From NCBI RefSeq assembly GCF_002159625.1, contig NZ_NFIZ01000003.1, positions 154,877-218,876 of the forward strand: a stretch of DNA of 64,000 nt, read 5' to 3'. This stretch comes from Olsenella sp. An285. GTDB taxonomy: Bacteria; Actinomycetota; Coriobacteriia; Coriobacteriales; Atopobiaceae. The notes beneath the pieces were generated by a model that was not told where the DNA came from, made no database searches, and saw only the letters and a list, made by a program, of their open reading frames with translations. The translations under genes were made by a program, and so were the position numbers. Below are positions 9,216 to 18,078 of the stretch, piece by piece (position 1 is the first letter of the stretch; each line of letters begins with the position of its first letter).

Positions 9216-9740
9216 GGCGGCCTCCTTCGACTCTCTCTGTGTGTGGGGGTTCTCACAGTGTTCCCGTTTGGTGGCGTTGGTATGCGCGGGACCGCGGGTC
9301 GCTGTCGCCGCTTCGGGGCGGGGGCGCATGGGTCTGCCGCTTCGGCGCCCCATCCGCCGCTCGTCGGTGTCGCTCTTTCGTTCATCGCGCTCAAACGACC
9401 ACAAAACGGGCGAGAAGAACCTCGGAAGTGGTCGTTTGAGCGCGATGAATGCAGCGCGTCCGGTAGGCACCGCGGGTCGGAGCGGCAACTGGGAGTGGCG
9501 ACACCGTGGCGAGCAAAACGCGCCGAGAAGAGCCCGCCGCAGCGCGGTTCTTCTCGGCGTGTGCTGGTCGTGAAGTGGTGTGGTCGCTCAGGACCGTTCG
9601 CCGGGGCAAACGCAACGTTTGCCGGACATGCAAAATTCCCCTTGCAACACCCTTGAAATATGGGAATATATGGGCTAACAAACTTTCTGTTTGGTAAGCA
9701 GACAAAAAGTTGGCACGCACAAACGACGCAAGGAGGAAGC
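9216..9740. other. Repeat-rich intergenic region upstream of ygeX
   Basis: This 525-base gap holds the second 69-bp hairpin (9381-9449), a smaller hairpin at 9524-9558 made of facing CGCCGAGAAGAGCC and GGTTCTTCTCGGCG copies, and an AT-richer stretch from 9630 to 9720 that probably contains the ygeX promoter. No supported gene was found; long open frames here are read through the palindromes. Confidence 0.6.
9381..9449. repeat. 69-bp hairpin element, copy 2 (inverted)
   Basis: Reverse-complement of the element at 8025-8093 with only about three base differences. Arms lie at 9381-9402 and 9428-9449; the loop holds GGCGAGAAGAACC at 9409-9421. Both arms and loop are conserved, so the whole hairpin was copied rather than arising by chance. 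Confidence 0.85.
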
Positions 9741-10955
9741 GTGAGCGAGAAGATCAAGTGGGTCGTCAACAAGATGCCCAAGAGCGATGATGCGCACCTT
9801 GGCATCATGTCCCTCGAGAACGTGGAGGCCGCCCGCAGCTTCCACAGGAGCTTCCCGCAGTACGACGTCACGCCGCTCGCCAAGCTCGACGCTCTGGCGG
9901 GCGAGCTGGGGCTCAAGGACCTCGCCGTCAAGGACGAGTCCTACCGCTTTGGCCTCAACGCGTTCAAGGTGCTGGGCGGCTCCTTTGCCATGGCCAACTA
10001 CATTGCGCAGAAGATCGGCCGCCCGGTCTCCGAGATGACCTACGACTACCTCACGAGCGACGAGCTCGCCCGCGACTTCGGCCAGGCCACGTTCTTCACC
10101 GCCACGGACGGCAACCACGGCCGCGGCGTGGCCTGGGCCGCCAACAAGCTGGGCCAGAAGGCCGTCGTGCACATGCCCAAGGGCAGCGTTAAGAGCCGCT
10201 TCGACAACATCGCGGCCGAGGGCGCCGAGGTCACCATCGAGGAGGTCAACTACGACGAGTGCGTCCGCATGGCCGCCGCCGAGGCCGAGGCCTGCGAGAA
10301 CGGCGTCATCGTGCAGGACACCGCCTGGGAGGGCTACGAGGAGATCCCGTCCTGGATCATGGAGGGCTACGGCACCATGGCCTCCGAGGCCGCTGAGCAG
10401 TACGCGGCGGCCGGCGTCGAGCGCCCGACGCACGTCTTCGTGCAGGCCGGCGTGGGCAGCCTTGCCGGTGGCGTGGTGGGCTACTTCACCAACCTCTTCC
10501 CCGACAACCCGCCCATCTTTGTGGTGATGGAGGCCGACACCGCGGCCTGCCTCTACAAGGGCGCCCTGGCCGGCGACGGCGAGCCCCGCATCGTGGACGG
10601 CGACATGCCCACGATCATGGCGGGCCTCGCGTGCGGCGAGCCCAACACGCTGGGCTGGGACATCCTGCGCAACCACGTGAGCGTCTTCGTGAGCTGCCCC
10701 AACTGGGTCGCTGCCAAGGGCATGCGTGTGCTCGGCGCCCCCAAGAAGGGCGACCCGCGCGTCATCTCCGGCGAGTCCGGCGCCGTGGGCGCGGGCCTGA
10801 TCACCACGCTCATGGAGTCCGACGAGTACGCCGACCTCCGCGAGGCCATCGGCCTCACCGAGAAGAGCTCCGTGCTCATGTTCTCGACCGAGGGCGACAC
10901 CGACCCCGTGAACTACCGCAAGGTCGTGTGGGACGGAGCGTACCCCGCCGAGTAG
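9741..10955 (+). CDS. ygeX: Diaminopropionate ammonia-lyase
   Basis: 404 aa PLP enzyme that splits 2,3-diaminopropionate into pyruvate and ammonia. The PLP lysine is K76 in [13 protein letters not shown], the phosphate-binding and substrate region is seen in [13 protein letters not shown], and a glycine-rich loop in [15 protein letters not shown]. Start GTG 9741 has AGGAGGAAGC before it. It heads a run ygeX-ygeY-ygeW-carbamate kinase, the order familiar from the Enterobacteria yge cluster, which points to coupled breakdown of a diaminopropionate-containing or purine-derived compound to carbamoyl phosphate and ATP. The aminoacrylate intermediate fits the RidA gene downstream. Confidence 0.93.
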   Translation: MSEKIKWVVNKMPKSDDAHLGIMSLENVEAARSFHRSFPQYDVTPLAKLDALAGELGLKDLAVKDESYRFGLNAFKVLGGSFAMANYIAQKIGRPVSEMTYDYLTSDELARDFGQATFFTATDGNHGRGVAWAANKLGQKAVVHMPKGSVKSRFDNIAAEGAEVTIEEVNYDECVRMAAAEAEACENGVIVQDTAWEGYEEIPSWIMEGYGTMASEAAEQYAAAGVERPTHVFVQAGVGSLAGGVVGYFTNLFPDNPPIFVVMEADTAACLYKGALAGDGEPRIVDGDMPTIMAGLACGEPNTLGWDILRNHVSVFVSCPNWVAAKGMRVLGAPKKGDPRVISGESGAVGAGLITTLMESDEYADLREAIGLTEKSSVLMFSTEGDTDPVNYRKVVWDGAYPAE

Positions 10956-10962
10956 GGGAGAG

Positions 10963-10988
10963 CGAGAAGAACGGGTTCTTCTCGGCAG
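10963..10988. terminator. Small hairpin of facing GCGAGAAGAAC motifs between ygeX and ygeY
   Basis: GCGAGAAGAACGGGTTCTTCTCGGC is a near-perfect inverted pair of the window-wide 12-mer separated by almost no loop. It lies in the 71-base gap between the two genes. It may attenuate transcription or be an mRNA stabiliser; no T-run follows. Confidence 0.45.
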
Positions 10989-11026
10989 CAACTGGTAACG
11001 GAAGCGTCAGAAAGGACGTAAGCAAA

Positions 11027-12433
11027 ATGGCCAAGGAACTGAACTTCGACGAGATCAAGAGCGCGGCAGAGGCGTACGGCAAGGACATGACCGCCTTCCT
11101 GCGCGCGATGATCTCCCACCCCTCCGAGTCCTGCGAGGAGGGCGAGGTCGTGGCCTGCATCAAGGCCGAGATGGAGAAGCTCGGCTTTGACAAGGTCGAG
11201 GTCGACGGCCTGGGCAACGTCATCGGCTGGATGGGCGAGGGCGAGAAGATCATCGCCATCGACTCGCACATCGACACCGTGGGCATCGGCAACCGCGACA
11301 ACTGGGAGGCCGACCCCTACGAGGGCTACGAGACCGACGAGATCATCTACGGCCGCGGCGGCTCCGACCAGGAGGGCGGCATGGCGTCCGCCACGTACGC
11401 CGCGAAGATGATGAAGGACCTGGGCCTCATCCCCGAGGGCTACAAGATCATGGTCGTGGGCTCCGTCCAGGAGGAGGACTGCGACGGCATGTGCTGGCAG
11501 TACATCGTCAACAAGTACTTCGACGGCCCTGAGGACGCCCGTGAGAAGATCGAGTTCGTCATCTCCACCGAGCCCACCGACGGCGGCATCTACCGCGGTC
11601 ACCGCGGCCGCATGGAGATCCGCGTTGACGTTCACGGCGTCTCCTGCCACGGCTCCGCGCCCGACCGCGGCGACAACGCCATCTACAAGATGGCCGACAT
11701 CATCGCCGACGTCCGCGCCCTCAACAACAACGGCTGCGACGAGTCCACGGACATCAAGGGCCTCGTCAAGATGCTCGACCCCAAGTACAACCCCGAGCAC
11801 TTCGAGGACGCGCGCTTCCTGGGCCGCGGCACCTGCACCGTGTCGCAGATCTTCTACACCTCGCCCAGCCGCTGCGCCGTGGCCGACTCCTGCGCGATCT
11901 CCATCGACCGCCGCATGACCGCCGGCGAGACCTGGGACTCCTGCCTCCAGGAGATCCGCGACCTGCCGGCCGTCAAGAAGTACGGCGACGACGTCAAGGT
12001 CTCCATGTACATGTACGACCGCCCGAGCTGGAAGGGCACCGTCTACGAGACCGAGGCCTACTTCCCCACGTGGATCAACGCCGAGAGCGCGGCCCACGTC
12101 CAGGCCCTCGTTGACGCGCATCACGCTCTCTACGGCGACGAGCGCATCGGCTGCGAGGCCTCCATGGACAAGCGCACCGGCCGCCCGCTGACCGACAAGT
12201 GGACCTTCTCGACCAACTGCGTCTCCATCCAGGGCCGCTACGGCATCCCGTGCGTGGGCTTTGGCCCCGGCGCCGAGAGCCAGGCGCACGCGCCCAACGA
12301 GGTCACCTACAAGCAGGACCTCGTGACCTGCGCCGCGCTCTACACCGCCGCGCTCAACCTCTACGACCCGTCCAAGAAGACCGGCGACGTCACCGTCTTC
12401 CGCGCCGGCGCGACCGACAACGACATCCAGTAG
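11027..12433 (+). CDS. ygeY: YgeY-family M20 peptidase/deacetylase
   Basis: 468 aa. Metal ligands of the M20 family are visible: IDSHIDTV (H81, D83), [10 protein letters not shown] (bridging Asp) and QEEDCDG (catalytic Glu and ligand), with the dimerisation-domain [18 protein letters not shown]. YgeY-type proteins are zinc amidohydrolases that sit beside diaminopropionate ammonia-lyase and are thought to release its substrate. Start ATG 11027 has AAGGA about ten bases upstream. Same operon as ygeX, 71 bases downstream. Confidence 0.9.
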   Translation: MAKELNFDEIKSAAEAYGKDMTAFLRAMISHPSESCEEGEVVACIKAEMEKLGFDKVEVDGLGNVIGWMGEGEKIIAIDSHIDTVGIGNRDNWEADPYEGYETDEIIYGRGGSDQEGGMASATYAAKMMKDLGLIPEGYKIMVVGSVQEEDCDGMCWQYIVNKYFDGPEDAREKIEFVISTEPTDGGIYRGHRGRMEIRVDVHGVSCHGSAPDRGDNAIYKMADIIADVRALNNNGCDESTDIKGLVKMLDPKYNPEHFEDARFLGRGTCTVSQIFYTSPSRCAVADSCAISIDRRMTAGETWDSCLQEIRDLPAVKKYGDDVKVSMYMYDRPSWKGTVYETEAYFPTWINAESAAHVQALVDAHHALYGDERIGCEASMDKRTGRPLTDKWTFSTNCVSIQGRYGIPCVGFGPGAESQAHAPNEVTYKQDLVTCAALYTAALNLYDPSKKTGDVTVFRAGATDNDIQ

Positions 12434-12440
12434 CGCCCAC

Positions 12441-12510
12441 TTGACAAAGGGACAGTCCCTTTGTCAACCCGACGCAACGTAACGTGACAAAGGGACTGTC
12501 CCTTTGTCAA
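12441..12510. repeat. REPIN-like pair between ygeY and ygeW
   Basis: Palindromes at 12441-12467 and 12485-12509 share arms TTGACAAAGGG/CCCTTTGTCAA around AC(A/T)GT. The second ends 15 bases before the ygeW start, close to the AGAAAGGAA Shine-Dalgarno site, so its hairpin could affect translation. Confidence 0.85.
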
Positions 12511-12524
12511 GAAAGGAAACCAAG

Positions 12525-13727
12525 ATGGCCAAGGACTTCTCCGCGCTTCTCGACGAGCTCAAGGGCTACGACTTCTCCGGCATGTACAACGCCGACTTCC
12601 TGCACACCTGGGACAAGACCACCGACGAGCTGCGTGCCCTCTACGCCGTGGCCGCCGCCCTGCGCAACCTTCGCGAGCGCAACATCTCCTCGCGCATCTT
12701 CGACTCCGGCCTGGCCGTGTCGCTCTTCCGCGACAACTCCACCCGCACGCGCTTCTCGTTCTCCAAGGCTACGAACCTGCTGGGCCTCCAGCTCCAGGAC
12801 CTCGACGAGGGCAAGTCCCAGATCGCCCACGGCGAGACCGTTCGCGAGACCGCCACGATGATCTCCTTCATGGCCGACGTCATCGGCATCCGCGACGACA
12901 TGTACATCGGCAAGGGCGACGCCTACATGGCCGAGGTCGCCGAGTCCGTTGACGAGGCCTACAAGGACGGCGTGCTCGACCACCGCCCCACGCTCATCTC
13001 CCTGCAGTCCGACTCCGACCACCCCACCCAGTCCTCCGCCGACATGCTCTACCTCATCGAGGAGTTCGGCGGCCTTGAGAACCTCCGCGGCAAGAAGGTT
13101 GCCGTGACCTGGGCGTACTCCCCGAGCTACGGCAAGCCGCTCTCCTGCCCGCAGTCGCTCATCTCGCTGCTCCCGCGCTTTGGCATGGACGTCACGCTGG
13201 CCCACCCCGAGGGCTACGACCTCATGGGCGACCGCGTGGAGGCCGCCAAGGCCTACGCCGCCGAGTCCGGCTGCACCTTCAAGCAGGTGAACACCATGGC
13301 CGAGGCCTTCGAGGGCGCCGACATCGTCATCCCCAAGAGCTGGGCCCCCTACGCCGCCATGGAGAAGCGCACCAACCTCTACGCCGAGGGCGACGACGCC
13401 GGCATCAAGGCGCTCGAGAAGGAGCTCCTCGCGCAGAACGCCACCCACATGGACTGGTGCTCCACGCGCGACCTCATGGCCAAGACCGCTCACGGCGACG
13501 ACACGATCTACATGCACCCGCTGCCCGCCGACATCTCCGGCGTCTCCTGCGAGCACGGCGAGGTCATGGCCGACGTCTTTGACATGCACCGCGTGGGCAT
13601 GTACAAGGAGGCCAGCTACAAGCCGTACGCCATCGCGGCCATGATCTTCCTGCAGAAGGTCAAGGACCCCGTGGCCACGCTCGCGGCGCTCGAGGCCGCG
13701 GCCAAGCCCCGCTGGAACCAGGCCTAA
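12525..13727 (+). CDS. ygeW: YgeW-family knotted carbamoyltransferase
   Basis: 400 aa. The carbamoyl-phosphate site is seen as FRDNSTRTRFSF (S-T-R-T at residues 72-75), HPTQ in DSDHPTQSSADML, and a C-terminal HPLPADISG. The length and the YGKPLSCPQSL region fit the YgeW transcarbamylase branch rather than ornithine or aspartate transcarbamylase; the amine substrate of this branch is not firmly known. It should run in the direction that yields carbamoyl phosphate for the carbamate kinase next door. AGAAAGGAAACC precedes the ATG. Confidence 0.93.
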   Translation: MAKDFSALLDELKGYDFSGMYNADFLHTWDKTTDELRALYAVAAALRNLRERNISSRIFDSGLAVSLFRDNSTRTRFSFSKATNLLGLQLQDLDEGKSQIAHGETVRETATMISFMADVIGIRDDMYIGKGDAYMAEVAESVDEAYKDGVLDHRPTLISLQSDSDHPTQSSADMLYLIEEFGGLENLRGKKVAVTWAYSPSYGKPLSCPQSLISLLPRFGMDVTLAHPEGYDLMGDRVEAAKAYAAESGCTFKQVNTMAEAFEGADIVIPKSWAPYAAMEKRTNLYAEGDDAGIKALEKELLAQNATHMDWCSTRDLMAKTAHGDDTIYMHPLPADISGVSCEHGEVMADVFDMHRVGMYKEASYKPYAIAAMIFLQKVKDPVATLAALEAAAKPRWNQA

Positions 13728-13745
13728 GTAACAGGTAGCAACCTG

Positions 13746-13817
13746 GGGGCCGCCGGGTCAGTCGCGCGCTCACCGCGCTGCGCGCAGAGGTCGCGCGCCG
13801 ACTGTCCCGGCGGCCCC
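13746..13817. other. Long imperfect hairpin between ygeW and carbamate kinase
   Basis: GGGGCCGCCGGGTCAGTCG at 13746-13764 pairs with CGACTGTCCCGGCGGCCCC at 13799-13817, with an inner GCGCGC-rich loop. It is followed by a copy of GTTCTTCTCGCC at 13828-13839. It lacks a T-run, so it may be a processing or attenuation structure rather than a simple terminator. Confidence 0.5.
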
Positions 13818-13870
13818 GCCGTTAGAGGTTCTTCTCGCCACGTTCTTATCGGCACAAGGAGACACATCAA

Positions 13871-14812
13871 ATGTCTAAGCGAATCGTCATCGCTCTGGGT
13901 GGCAACGCCCTGGGCAACAACCTGCCTGAGCAGATGGAGGCGGTCAAGCACACGGCGCGCGCGATCGTGGACCTCATCGAGCAGGGGAACGAGGTCGTGG
14001 TGGCGCACGGCAACGGCCCGCAGGTGGGCATGATCCAGGAGGCCATGACCCAGCTCACGCGCTCCAACCCCGAGAAGTACATCCCGTGCCCGCTCTCGGT
14101 CTGCGTGGCCATGAGCCAGGGCTACATTGGCTACGACCTGCAGAACGCCCTGCGCGAGGAGATGCTCGACCGCGGGATCGATCACGGCGCGGCCACCGTG
14201 CTCACCCAGGTCGAGGTCGACCCCGAGGACCCCGCGTTCGCCAACCCCACCAAGCCCATCGGCGCCTTCATGACGCGCGAGGAGGCCGACCGCATGATCG
14301 CGGAGCGCGGCTACGACGTCATCGAGGACGCCGGGCGCGGGTTCCGTCGCGTGGTGGCCTCGCCCAAGCCGGCGGGCATCGTGGAGCTGGACACCATCCG
14401 CTCGCTCGTGGAGACCAACCACGTGGTCATCGCCTGCGGAGGCGGCGGCATCCCCGTGTTCAAGACCGAGGGCAACCACCTCAAGGGCGCCGCGGCGGTC
14501 ATCGACAAGGACTTCGCGGCGGCCAAGCTCGCCGAGCAGCTGGACGCGGACTTCCTCGTGATCCTGACGGCGGTGGAGAAGGTGGCCGTGAACTTTGGCA
14601 AGCCCGACCAGCAGTGGCTGGACGAGCTCACGCCCGCGGACGTCGAGCGCTACGTGGCCGAGGGGCAGTTCGCGCCCGGCTCGATGCTGCCCAAGGTCCA
14701 GGCCGCGCTCTCGTTCGCGCAGTCAGGCGAGGGCCGCTCGTCGCTGATCACGCTGCTCGAGAAGGCGAGCGACGGCATCGCCGGCAAGACGGGTACCATC
14801 GTACGTGGGTAA
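13871..14812 (+). CDS. arcC: Carbamate kinase (ArcC/YqeA type)
   Basis: 313 aa, the usual length. Motifs: ALGGNALGNN at the N-terminus, AHGNGPQVG, TQVEVDPEDPAFANPTKPIG in the lid region and CGGGGIPV before the ATP site. It transfers phosphate from carbamoyl phosphate to ADP, yielding ATP, CO2 and ammonia. Located after ygeW, so it closes the energy-yielding end of this catabolic operon. CACAAGGAGACACATCAA gives the Shine-Dalgarno site. Confidence 0.93.
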   Translation: MSKRIVIALGGNALGNNLPEQMEAVKHTARAIVDLIEQGNEVVVAHGNGPQVGMIQEAMTQLTRSNPEKYIPCPLSVCVAMSQGYIGYDLQNALREEMLDRGIDHGAATVLTQVEVDPEDPAFANPTKPIGAFMTREEADRMIAERGYDVIEDAGRGFRRVVASPKPAGIVELDTIRSLVETNHVVIACGGGGIPVFKTEGNHLKGAAAVIDKDFAAAKLAEQLDADFLVILTAVEKVAVNFGKPDQQWLDELTPADVERYVAEGQFAPGSMLPKVQAALSFAQSGEGRSSLITLLEKASDGIAGKTGTIVRG

Positions 14813-14815
14813 CCT

Positions 14816-14886
14816 GCAAGTTGGGGACAGTCCCCAATTTACAGAATAGTTTTATGTGATTTGGGGACTGTCCCCAATTAACAGAA
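14816..14886. repeat. REPIN-like pair downstream of carbamate kinase
   Basis: Palindromes TTGGGGACAGTCCCCAA (14821-14837) and TTGGGGACTGTCCCCAA (14861-14877), followed by ACAGAA on the outer side and joined by an AT-rich spacer with TTTTATGTGA. The same sub-type recurs near 22341, 26687 and 49252. Confidence 0.88.
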
Positions 14887-14905
14887 GAACGGGGGAGCGC
14901 GGGGC

Positions 14906-15850
14906 ATGAGACCCGACCTCAGGGCATATCTTCTGGGTGACGACGGGCACCGGGTCTTTGGGCCCGGTCCCGTCGACCTCTTGGAGCGTGTGGGCGAGCT
15001 CGGCAGCCTGCGCGCCGCGGCCATGGAGATGGGGATGGCCTACACCAAGGCCACGCGCCTCGTGCGCGACGCCGAGCGCGCCTTTGGCTTCTCGCTCACC
15101 GAGCGCACGGTGGGCGGCACGGGCGGCGGCGGCTCGCGCCTCACGCCCGAGGCGCTCGACCTCATCGAGCGCTACCGGGCCTTCGAGCGCACGAGCCGCT
15201 GGGCCCTGGGCGCCGCCTACGCCACCTGCTTCTCGGGCTTCTGCGACGTGCCGCGCATGGGCTGCGTGGTCATGGCCTCCGGGGAGGGGGAGCGCTTCGG
15301 CGGCGCGCCGGGCGAGAAGCTCGTGGCGCCGCTCGCGGGCGTGCCCGTGCTCGAGCGCACGCTCTCCGCGCTGCCCGCGGACCTGCTGGACGTGGTGGTG
15401 GTGACGCGCTGGGACGCCGTGGAGGAGCTCTGCGGGCGGCTCGGCGTGCGCTGCGTGCGCGCTGCGGGCCCGCTCAAGAGCGACACCGTGCGCTCCGGGC
15501 TCGAGGCGCTGGGCGAGCGCGCCGCCTGCCTCTTTGTGACCGGCGACCAGCCGCTCCTTGGCGAGAAGAGCGTGCGGTCGCTGGTCGCGGCGGTCGCGCA
15601 CGAGCCCACGGCCATCGCGCGCCTCTCGTGGCGCGGCCGGCCGGGCAACCCCGTGCTCTGGCCGTCGGACACGCTCGGAGCGCTCTCGCACCTGGAGGGC
15701 GACGTGGGCGGGCGGTCGCTGCTGTCCGGTCACGCCGAGCTCACGGAGCGCGTGCGGAGCGTCGAGGCCGCGGACGAGTGGGAGCTCGCGGACGTGGACA
15801 CGCGGGACGACCTCGCGCGCCTGGAGGGCGCGCTGTTGGAGCGGGCCTAG
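14906..15850 (+). CDS. ModE-type HTH fused to MocA/YgfJ-like nucleotidyltransferase
   Basis: 314 aa in two parts. Residues 1-~95 match the ModE N-terminal winged helix (VFGPGPVDLLERVGELGSLRAAAMEMGMAYTKA, then ERTVGGTGGGGSRLT). From about 112 on a MobA-like transferase follows: VVMASGEGERFGG (nucleotide-binding loop), EKL, then TGDQPLL and a GRPGNPVLW motif typical of MocA/YgfJ, which cytidylylates molybdopterin for hydroxylase-type enzymes. The fusion suggests one protein senses DNA or molybdate state and makes the cofactor. The Mo-binding TOBE domains of full ModE are absent. Confidence 0.85.
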   Translation: MRPDLRAYLLGDDGHRVFGPGPVDLLERVGELGSLRAAAMEMGMAYTKATRLVRDAERAFGFSLTERTVGGTGGGGSRLTPEALDLIERYRAFERTSRWALGAAYATCFSGFCDVPRMGCVVMASGEGERFGGAPGEKLVAPLAGVPVLERTLSALPADLLDVVVVTRWDAVEELCGRLGVRCVRAAGPLKSDTVRSGLEALGERAACLFVTGDQPLLGEKSVRSLVAAVAHEPTAIARLSWRGRPGNPVLWPSDTLGALSHLEGDVGGRSLLSGHAELTERVRSVEAADEWELADVDTRDDLARLEGALLERA

Positions 15851-15851
15851 C

Positions 15852-15921
15852 TTGACAGTTTGCTCAGGTCAAACTGTCAAGCTGCCCATGGGTTGACAGT
15901 TTGACCTGAGCAAACTGTCAA
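15852..15921. repeat. Two palindromes that are exact reverse complements
   Basis: A 29-base imperfect palindrome at 15852-15880 (TTGACAGTTTG...AAACTGTCAA) and its exact reverse complement at 15893-15921 lie 12 bases apart. The whole block could form one long cruciform or two hairpins. The TTGACA/TGTCAA ends are shared with the GGGACTGTCCC repeat family. Confidence 0.88.
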
Positions 15922-15949
15922 GCTGCCAGGCCCGGGAGGGAGAGACGGT

Positions 15950-17323
15950 ATGAGAAGGATCCTTGCGAACGGCACGCTGGTCACGCCGGACGGCCTGCGC
16001 CGCGGAGACGTTGCGCTGGAGGGCGAGAAGATCGTGGCGCTCGCGGCCCGCGTGGAGCCCGAGCCCGGCGACGAGGTGGAGGACGTCTCCGGCTGCTGGG
16101 TTTTCCCCGGCTTCATCGACGCGCACACCCACCTGCAGTGCTGGACCGGCATGGACTGGACGGCCGACAGCTTCGAGACCGGCACGCGCGCCGCGGCCTG
16201 CGGCGGCACCACCTGCGTCGTGGACTACGCCACGGCCGACCGCGGCGTCACGATGGACGACGCCCTGGCCGAGTGGCAGTCGCGCGCGGCGTCCGGCGCC
16301 GGCTGCACGGCCAACTACGGCTTCCACATGGCCATCTCCGAGTGGGGCCCGGACTCGCCCGCGCAGATGCGCCGCATGCGCGAGGCGGGCGTCTCGAGCT
16401 TCAAGACCTACCTCGCCTACGACCACCTGCGCCTGAATGACGCCGAGACCCTCGAGTGCCTGGAGTGCTGCCGCGACCTGGGCGCCGTGCTCTGCGTGCA
16501 CTGCGAGAACGGCGACGTGGTGAACGAGCTGCAGCGTCGCGTGCTCGCGGAGGGCATCACGGGCCCGGAGGGGCACCCCCTGAGCCGCCCGGCCGAGGCC
16601 GAGGCCGACGCCGTGAGCCGCCTGCTCTACCTTGCGCAGATCGCCGGCGCGCGCGTGAACGTGGTGCACCTCTCCACCGAGCTCGGTCTTCTCGCCGTGC
16701 GCGCCGCCCGCGCCCGCGGCCAGCAGGGCATCTACGTGGAGACCTGCCCGCAGTACCTCACGCTGGACGACACGCGCTACCTCGAGGCCGGCGACGACGG
16801 CTTCGCTGGCGCCAAGTACGTGATGAGTCCGCCGCTGCGCAAGCCCTCCGACGTCCGCGCGCTGCGCGGCGCCGTGCTCGCGGGCGAGGTGGACTCCATC
16901 GCGACGGACCACTGCTCGTTCAACCTGCGTGGCCAGAAGGACCGCGGGCGCGGCGACTTCACCAAGATCCCCAACGGCGGTCCCGGCATCGAGCACCGCC
17001 CGGCCGTGATGGCCACGACCTTCGAGGGCGAGCTCGGTCCGGAGGAGCTCTGCCGGCTTCTGTCCGAGGGCCCGGCGCGAACCTTCGGCCTCTGGCCGGA
17101 GCGCGGGCGCCTGGCGGTGGGCGCGGCCGCGGACGTCTGCGTGTGGGACCCGTCCGCCCGCTGGACCATCAGCGCGGCGACCCAGCACCAGGCCGTCGAC
17201 TACACGCCGTGGGAGGGCTTCGAGGCGCACGGGAGGGCGCACCTCGTCTACGTGGGCGGCGAGCTCGTCGTCCGCGACGGCGAACCTACCGGTGCCACCC
17301 CCGGCCGCTACGTGGCAAGATGA
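15950..17323 (+). CDS. Dihydropyrimidinase/hydantoinase family amidohydrolase
   Basis: 457 aa cyclic amidohydrolase. Metal ligands: DAHTHLQ near residue 60, the carbamylated lysine in SFKTYLAYDH near 150, HCENG, HLSTE and the final TDHCSF. It opens cyclic amides such as hydantoins or dihydropyrimidines. In yge/SDMH clusters a hydantoinase works with the carbamoyltransferase, which is its likely role here. A GGGAGGGAG Shine-Dalgarno precedes the ATG. Its stop codon TGA is the first base triplet of a palindromic repeat. Confidence 0.88.
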   Translation: MRRILANGTLVTPDGLRRGDVALEGEKIVALAARVEPEPGDEVEDVSGCWVFPGFIDAHTHLQCWTGMDWTADSFETGTRAAACGGTTCVVDYATADRGVTMDDALAEWQSRAASGAGCTANYGFHMAISEWGPDSPAQMRRMREAGVSSFKTYLAYDHLRLNDAETLECLECCRDLGAVLCVHCENGDVVNELQRRVLAEGITGPEGHPLSRPAEAEADAVSRLLYLAQIAGARVNVVHLSTELGLLAVRAARARGQQGIYVETCPQYLTLDDTRYLEAGDDGFAGAKYVMSPPLRKPSDVRALRGAVLAGEVDSIATDHCSFNLRGQKDRGRGDFTKIPNGGPGIEHRPAVMATTFEGELGPEELCRLLSEGPARTFGLWPERGRLAVGAAADVCVWDPSARWTISAATQHQAVDYTPWEGFEAHGRAHLVYVGGELVVRDGEPTGATPGRYVAR

Positions 17324-17349
17324 TGAAAGGGGACAGTCCCCTTTCATCA
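17321..17349. repeat. Single palindrome over the hydantoinase stop codon
   Basis: TGATGAAAGGGGAC and its complement form a perfect palindrome around AC-A-GT, starting at the TGA stop of the preceding gene and ending 20 bases before the RidA gene. It is the single-unit form of the GGGACWGTCCC family and may act as a terminator or stabiliser. Confidence 0.8.
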
Positions 17350-17368
17350 CGAGACTAAGGAGAAGAAC

Positions 17369-17755
17369 ATGGCAATTGAGGCAATCGTTACCGACAAGGC
17401 GCCCGCAGCGCTCGGCCCCTACTCTGCGGCCGTGGCCGCGACCGGAACGCGCGCCATCCACGTGTCTGGCCAGCTGCCGATCGACCCCGCCACCGGCGAG
17501 TTCGCCGGCGAGGACATCCAGGCCCAGACCCGTCAGAGCCTTACCAACATCAAGAACATCCTCGAGGCCGCCGGCGCCAGCATGGCCGACGTTGCCGAGG
17601 TGACTGTGCTCCTGGACGACATCGCGGACTTCGGCGCGATGAACGAGGTCTACGGCGAGTTCTTCACGGCGCCGTATCCCAGCCGCGCCGCCTTCGAGGT
17701 GGCTGCGCTGCCCAAGGCCGCCAAGGTCGAGATCAAGGCGGTTGCCTACCTGTAG
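17369..17755 (+). CDS. ridA: RidA/YjgF-family enamine/imine deaminase
   Basis: 128 aa, the standard length of the family. Conserved elements are APAALGPYSAAV, VSGQLPIDP, QTRQSLTNIKNILEAAG and a catalytic arginine in PYPSRAAFEVAALP. RidA hydrolyses reactive 2-aminoacrylate and similar imines. YgeX produces an aminoacrylate intermediate, so having this gene downstream suits detoxification in the same pathway. AAGGAGAAGAAC directly before the ATG is a strong Shine-Dalgarno and also resembles the window-wide 12-mer. Confidence 0.93.
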   Translation: MAIEAIVTDKAPAALGPYSAAVAATGTRAIHVSGQLPIDPATGEFAGEDIQAQTRQSLTNIKNILEAAGASMADVAEVTVLLDDIADFGAMNEVYGEFFTAPYPSRAAFEVAALPKAAKVEIKAVAYL

Positions 17756-17885
17756 GCAGGGTCTCACGCGTACGGGGCGGCCCGCCACGCTTCACGCAGG
17801 ACTGCGCTTCGCGAAAGATCCTGCTTGGAGGTGGGGCGGGCCGCTCGCTCTCGGTCCACAGGTGCCGATGGGGGGTGGGTGCTGG

Positions 17886-18027
17886 GAGGGTATGTACGGT
17901 GCGCATACCCGGTATGTACACCCAGCCTTGAGGTCCTTATCGCAAAGACGCAGGTCAAGGGCGCGGGCGAGAAGGACGGGCGAGCCGGAAACTGTACATA
18001 CCCGGTATGCGCACTGCACATACCCTC
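17886..18027. repeat. ~140-bp GGTATG element, copy 1
   Basis: This element begins GAGGGTATGT and ends ACATACCCTC (inverted termini). Inside the ends are GCGCATACC/GGTATGTAC half-palindromes, and the centre reads GGTCCTTATCGCAAA...CGCAGGTCA followed by GGCGAGAAGGAC. Copies lie at 37361-37501 (same orientation) and 23644-23780 (opposite). It fills most of the 323-base gap between RidA and the next gene, which otherwise holds nothing recognisable. Confidence 0.85.
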
Positions 18028-18078
18028 ACGGTGCTGCGGATGCAGCTGCGGCGGTGATGCCGGAAACGTGTCGGGTGG

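Noticed and set aside
9212..9931. A 239-residue minus-strand frame over the repeat region before ygeX
   Set aside because: It reads through hairpin repeats and into ygeX, has no Shine-Dalgarno site and shows repeat-derived residues such as FALSE-like RFFSP strings.
17756..18078. Short overlapping frames in the gap after RidA
   Set aside because: All are produced by the ~140-bp GGTATG repeat; residues such as MYIPGMR and HTGYVH simply translate its palindromes.
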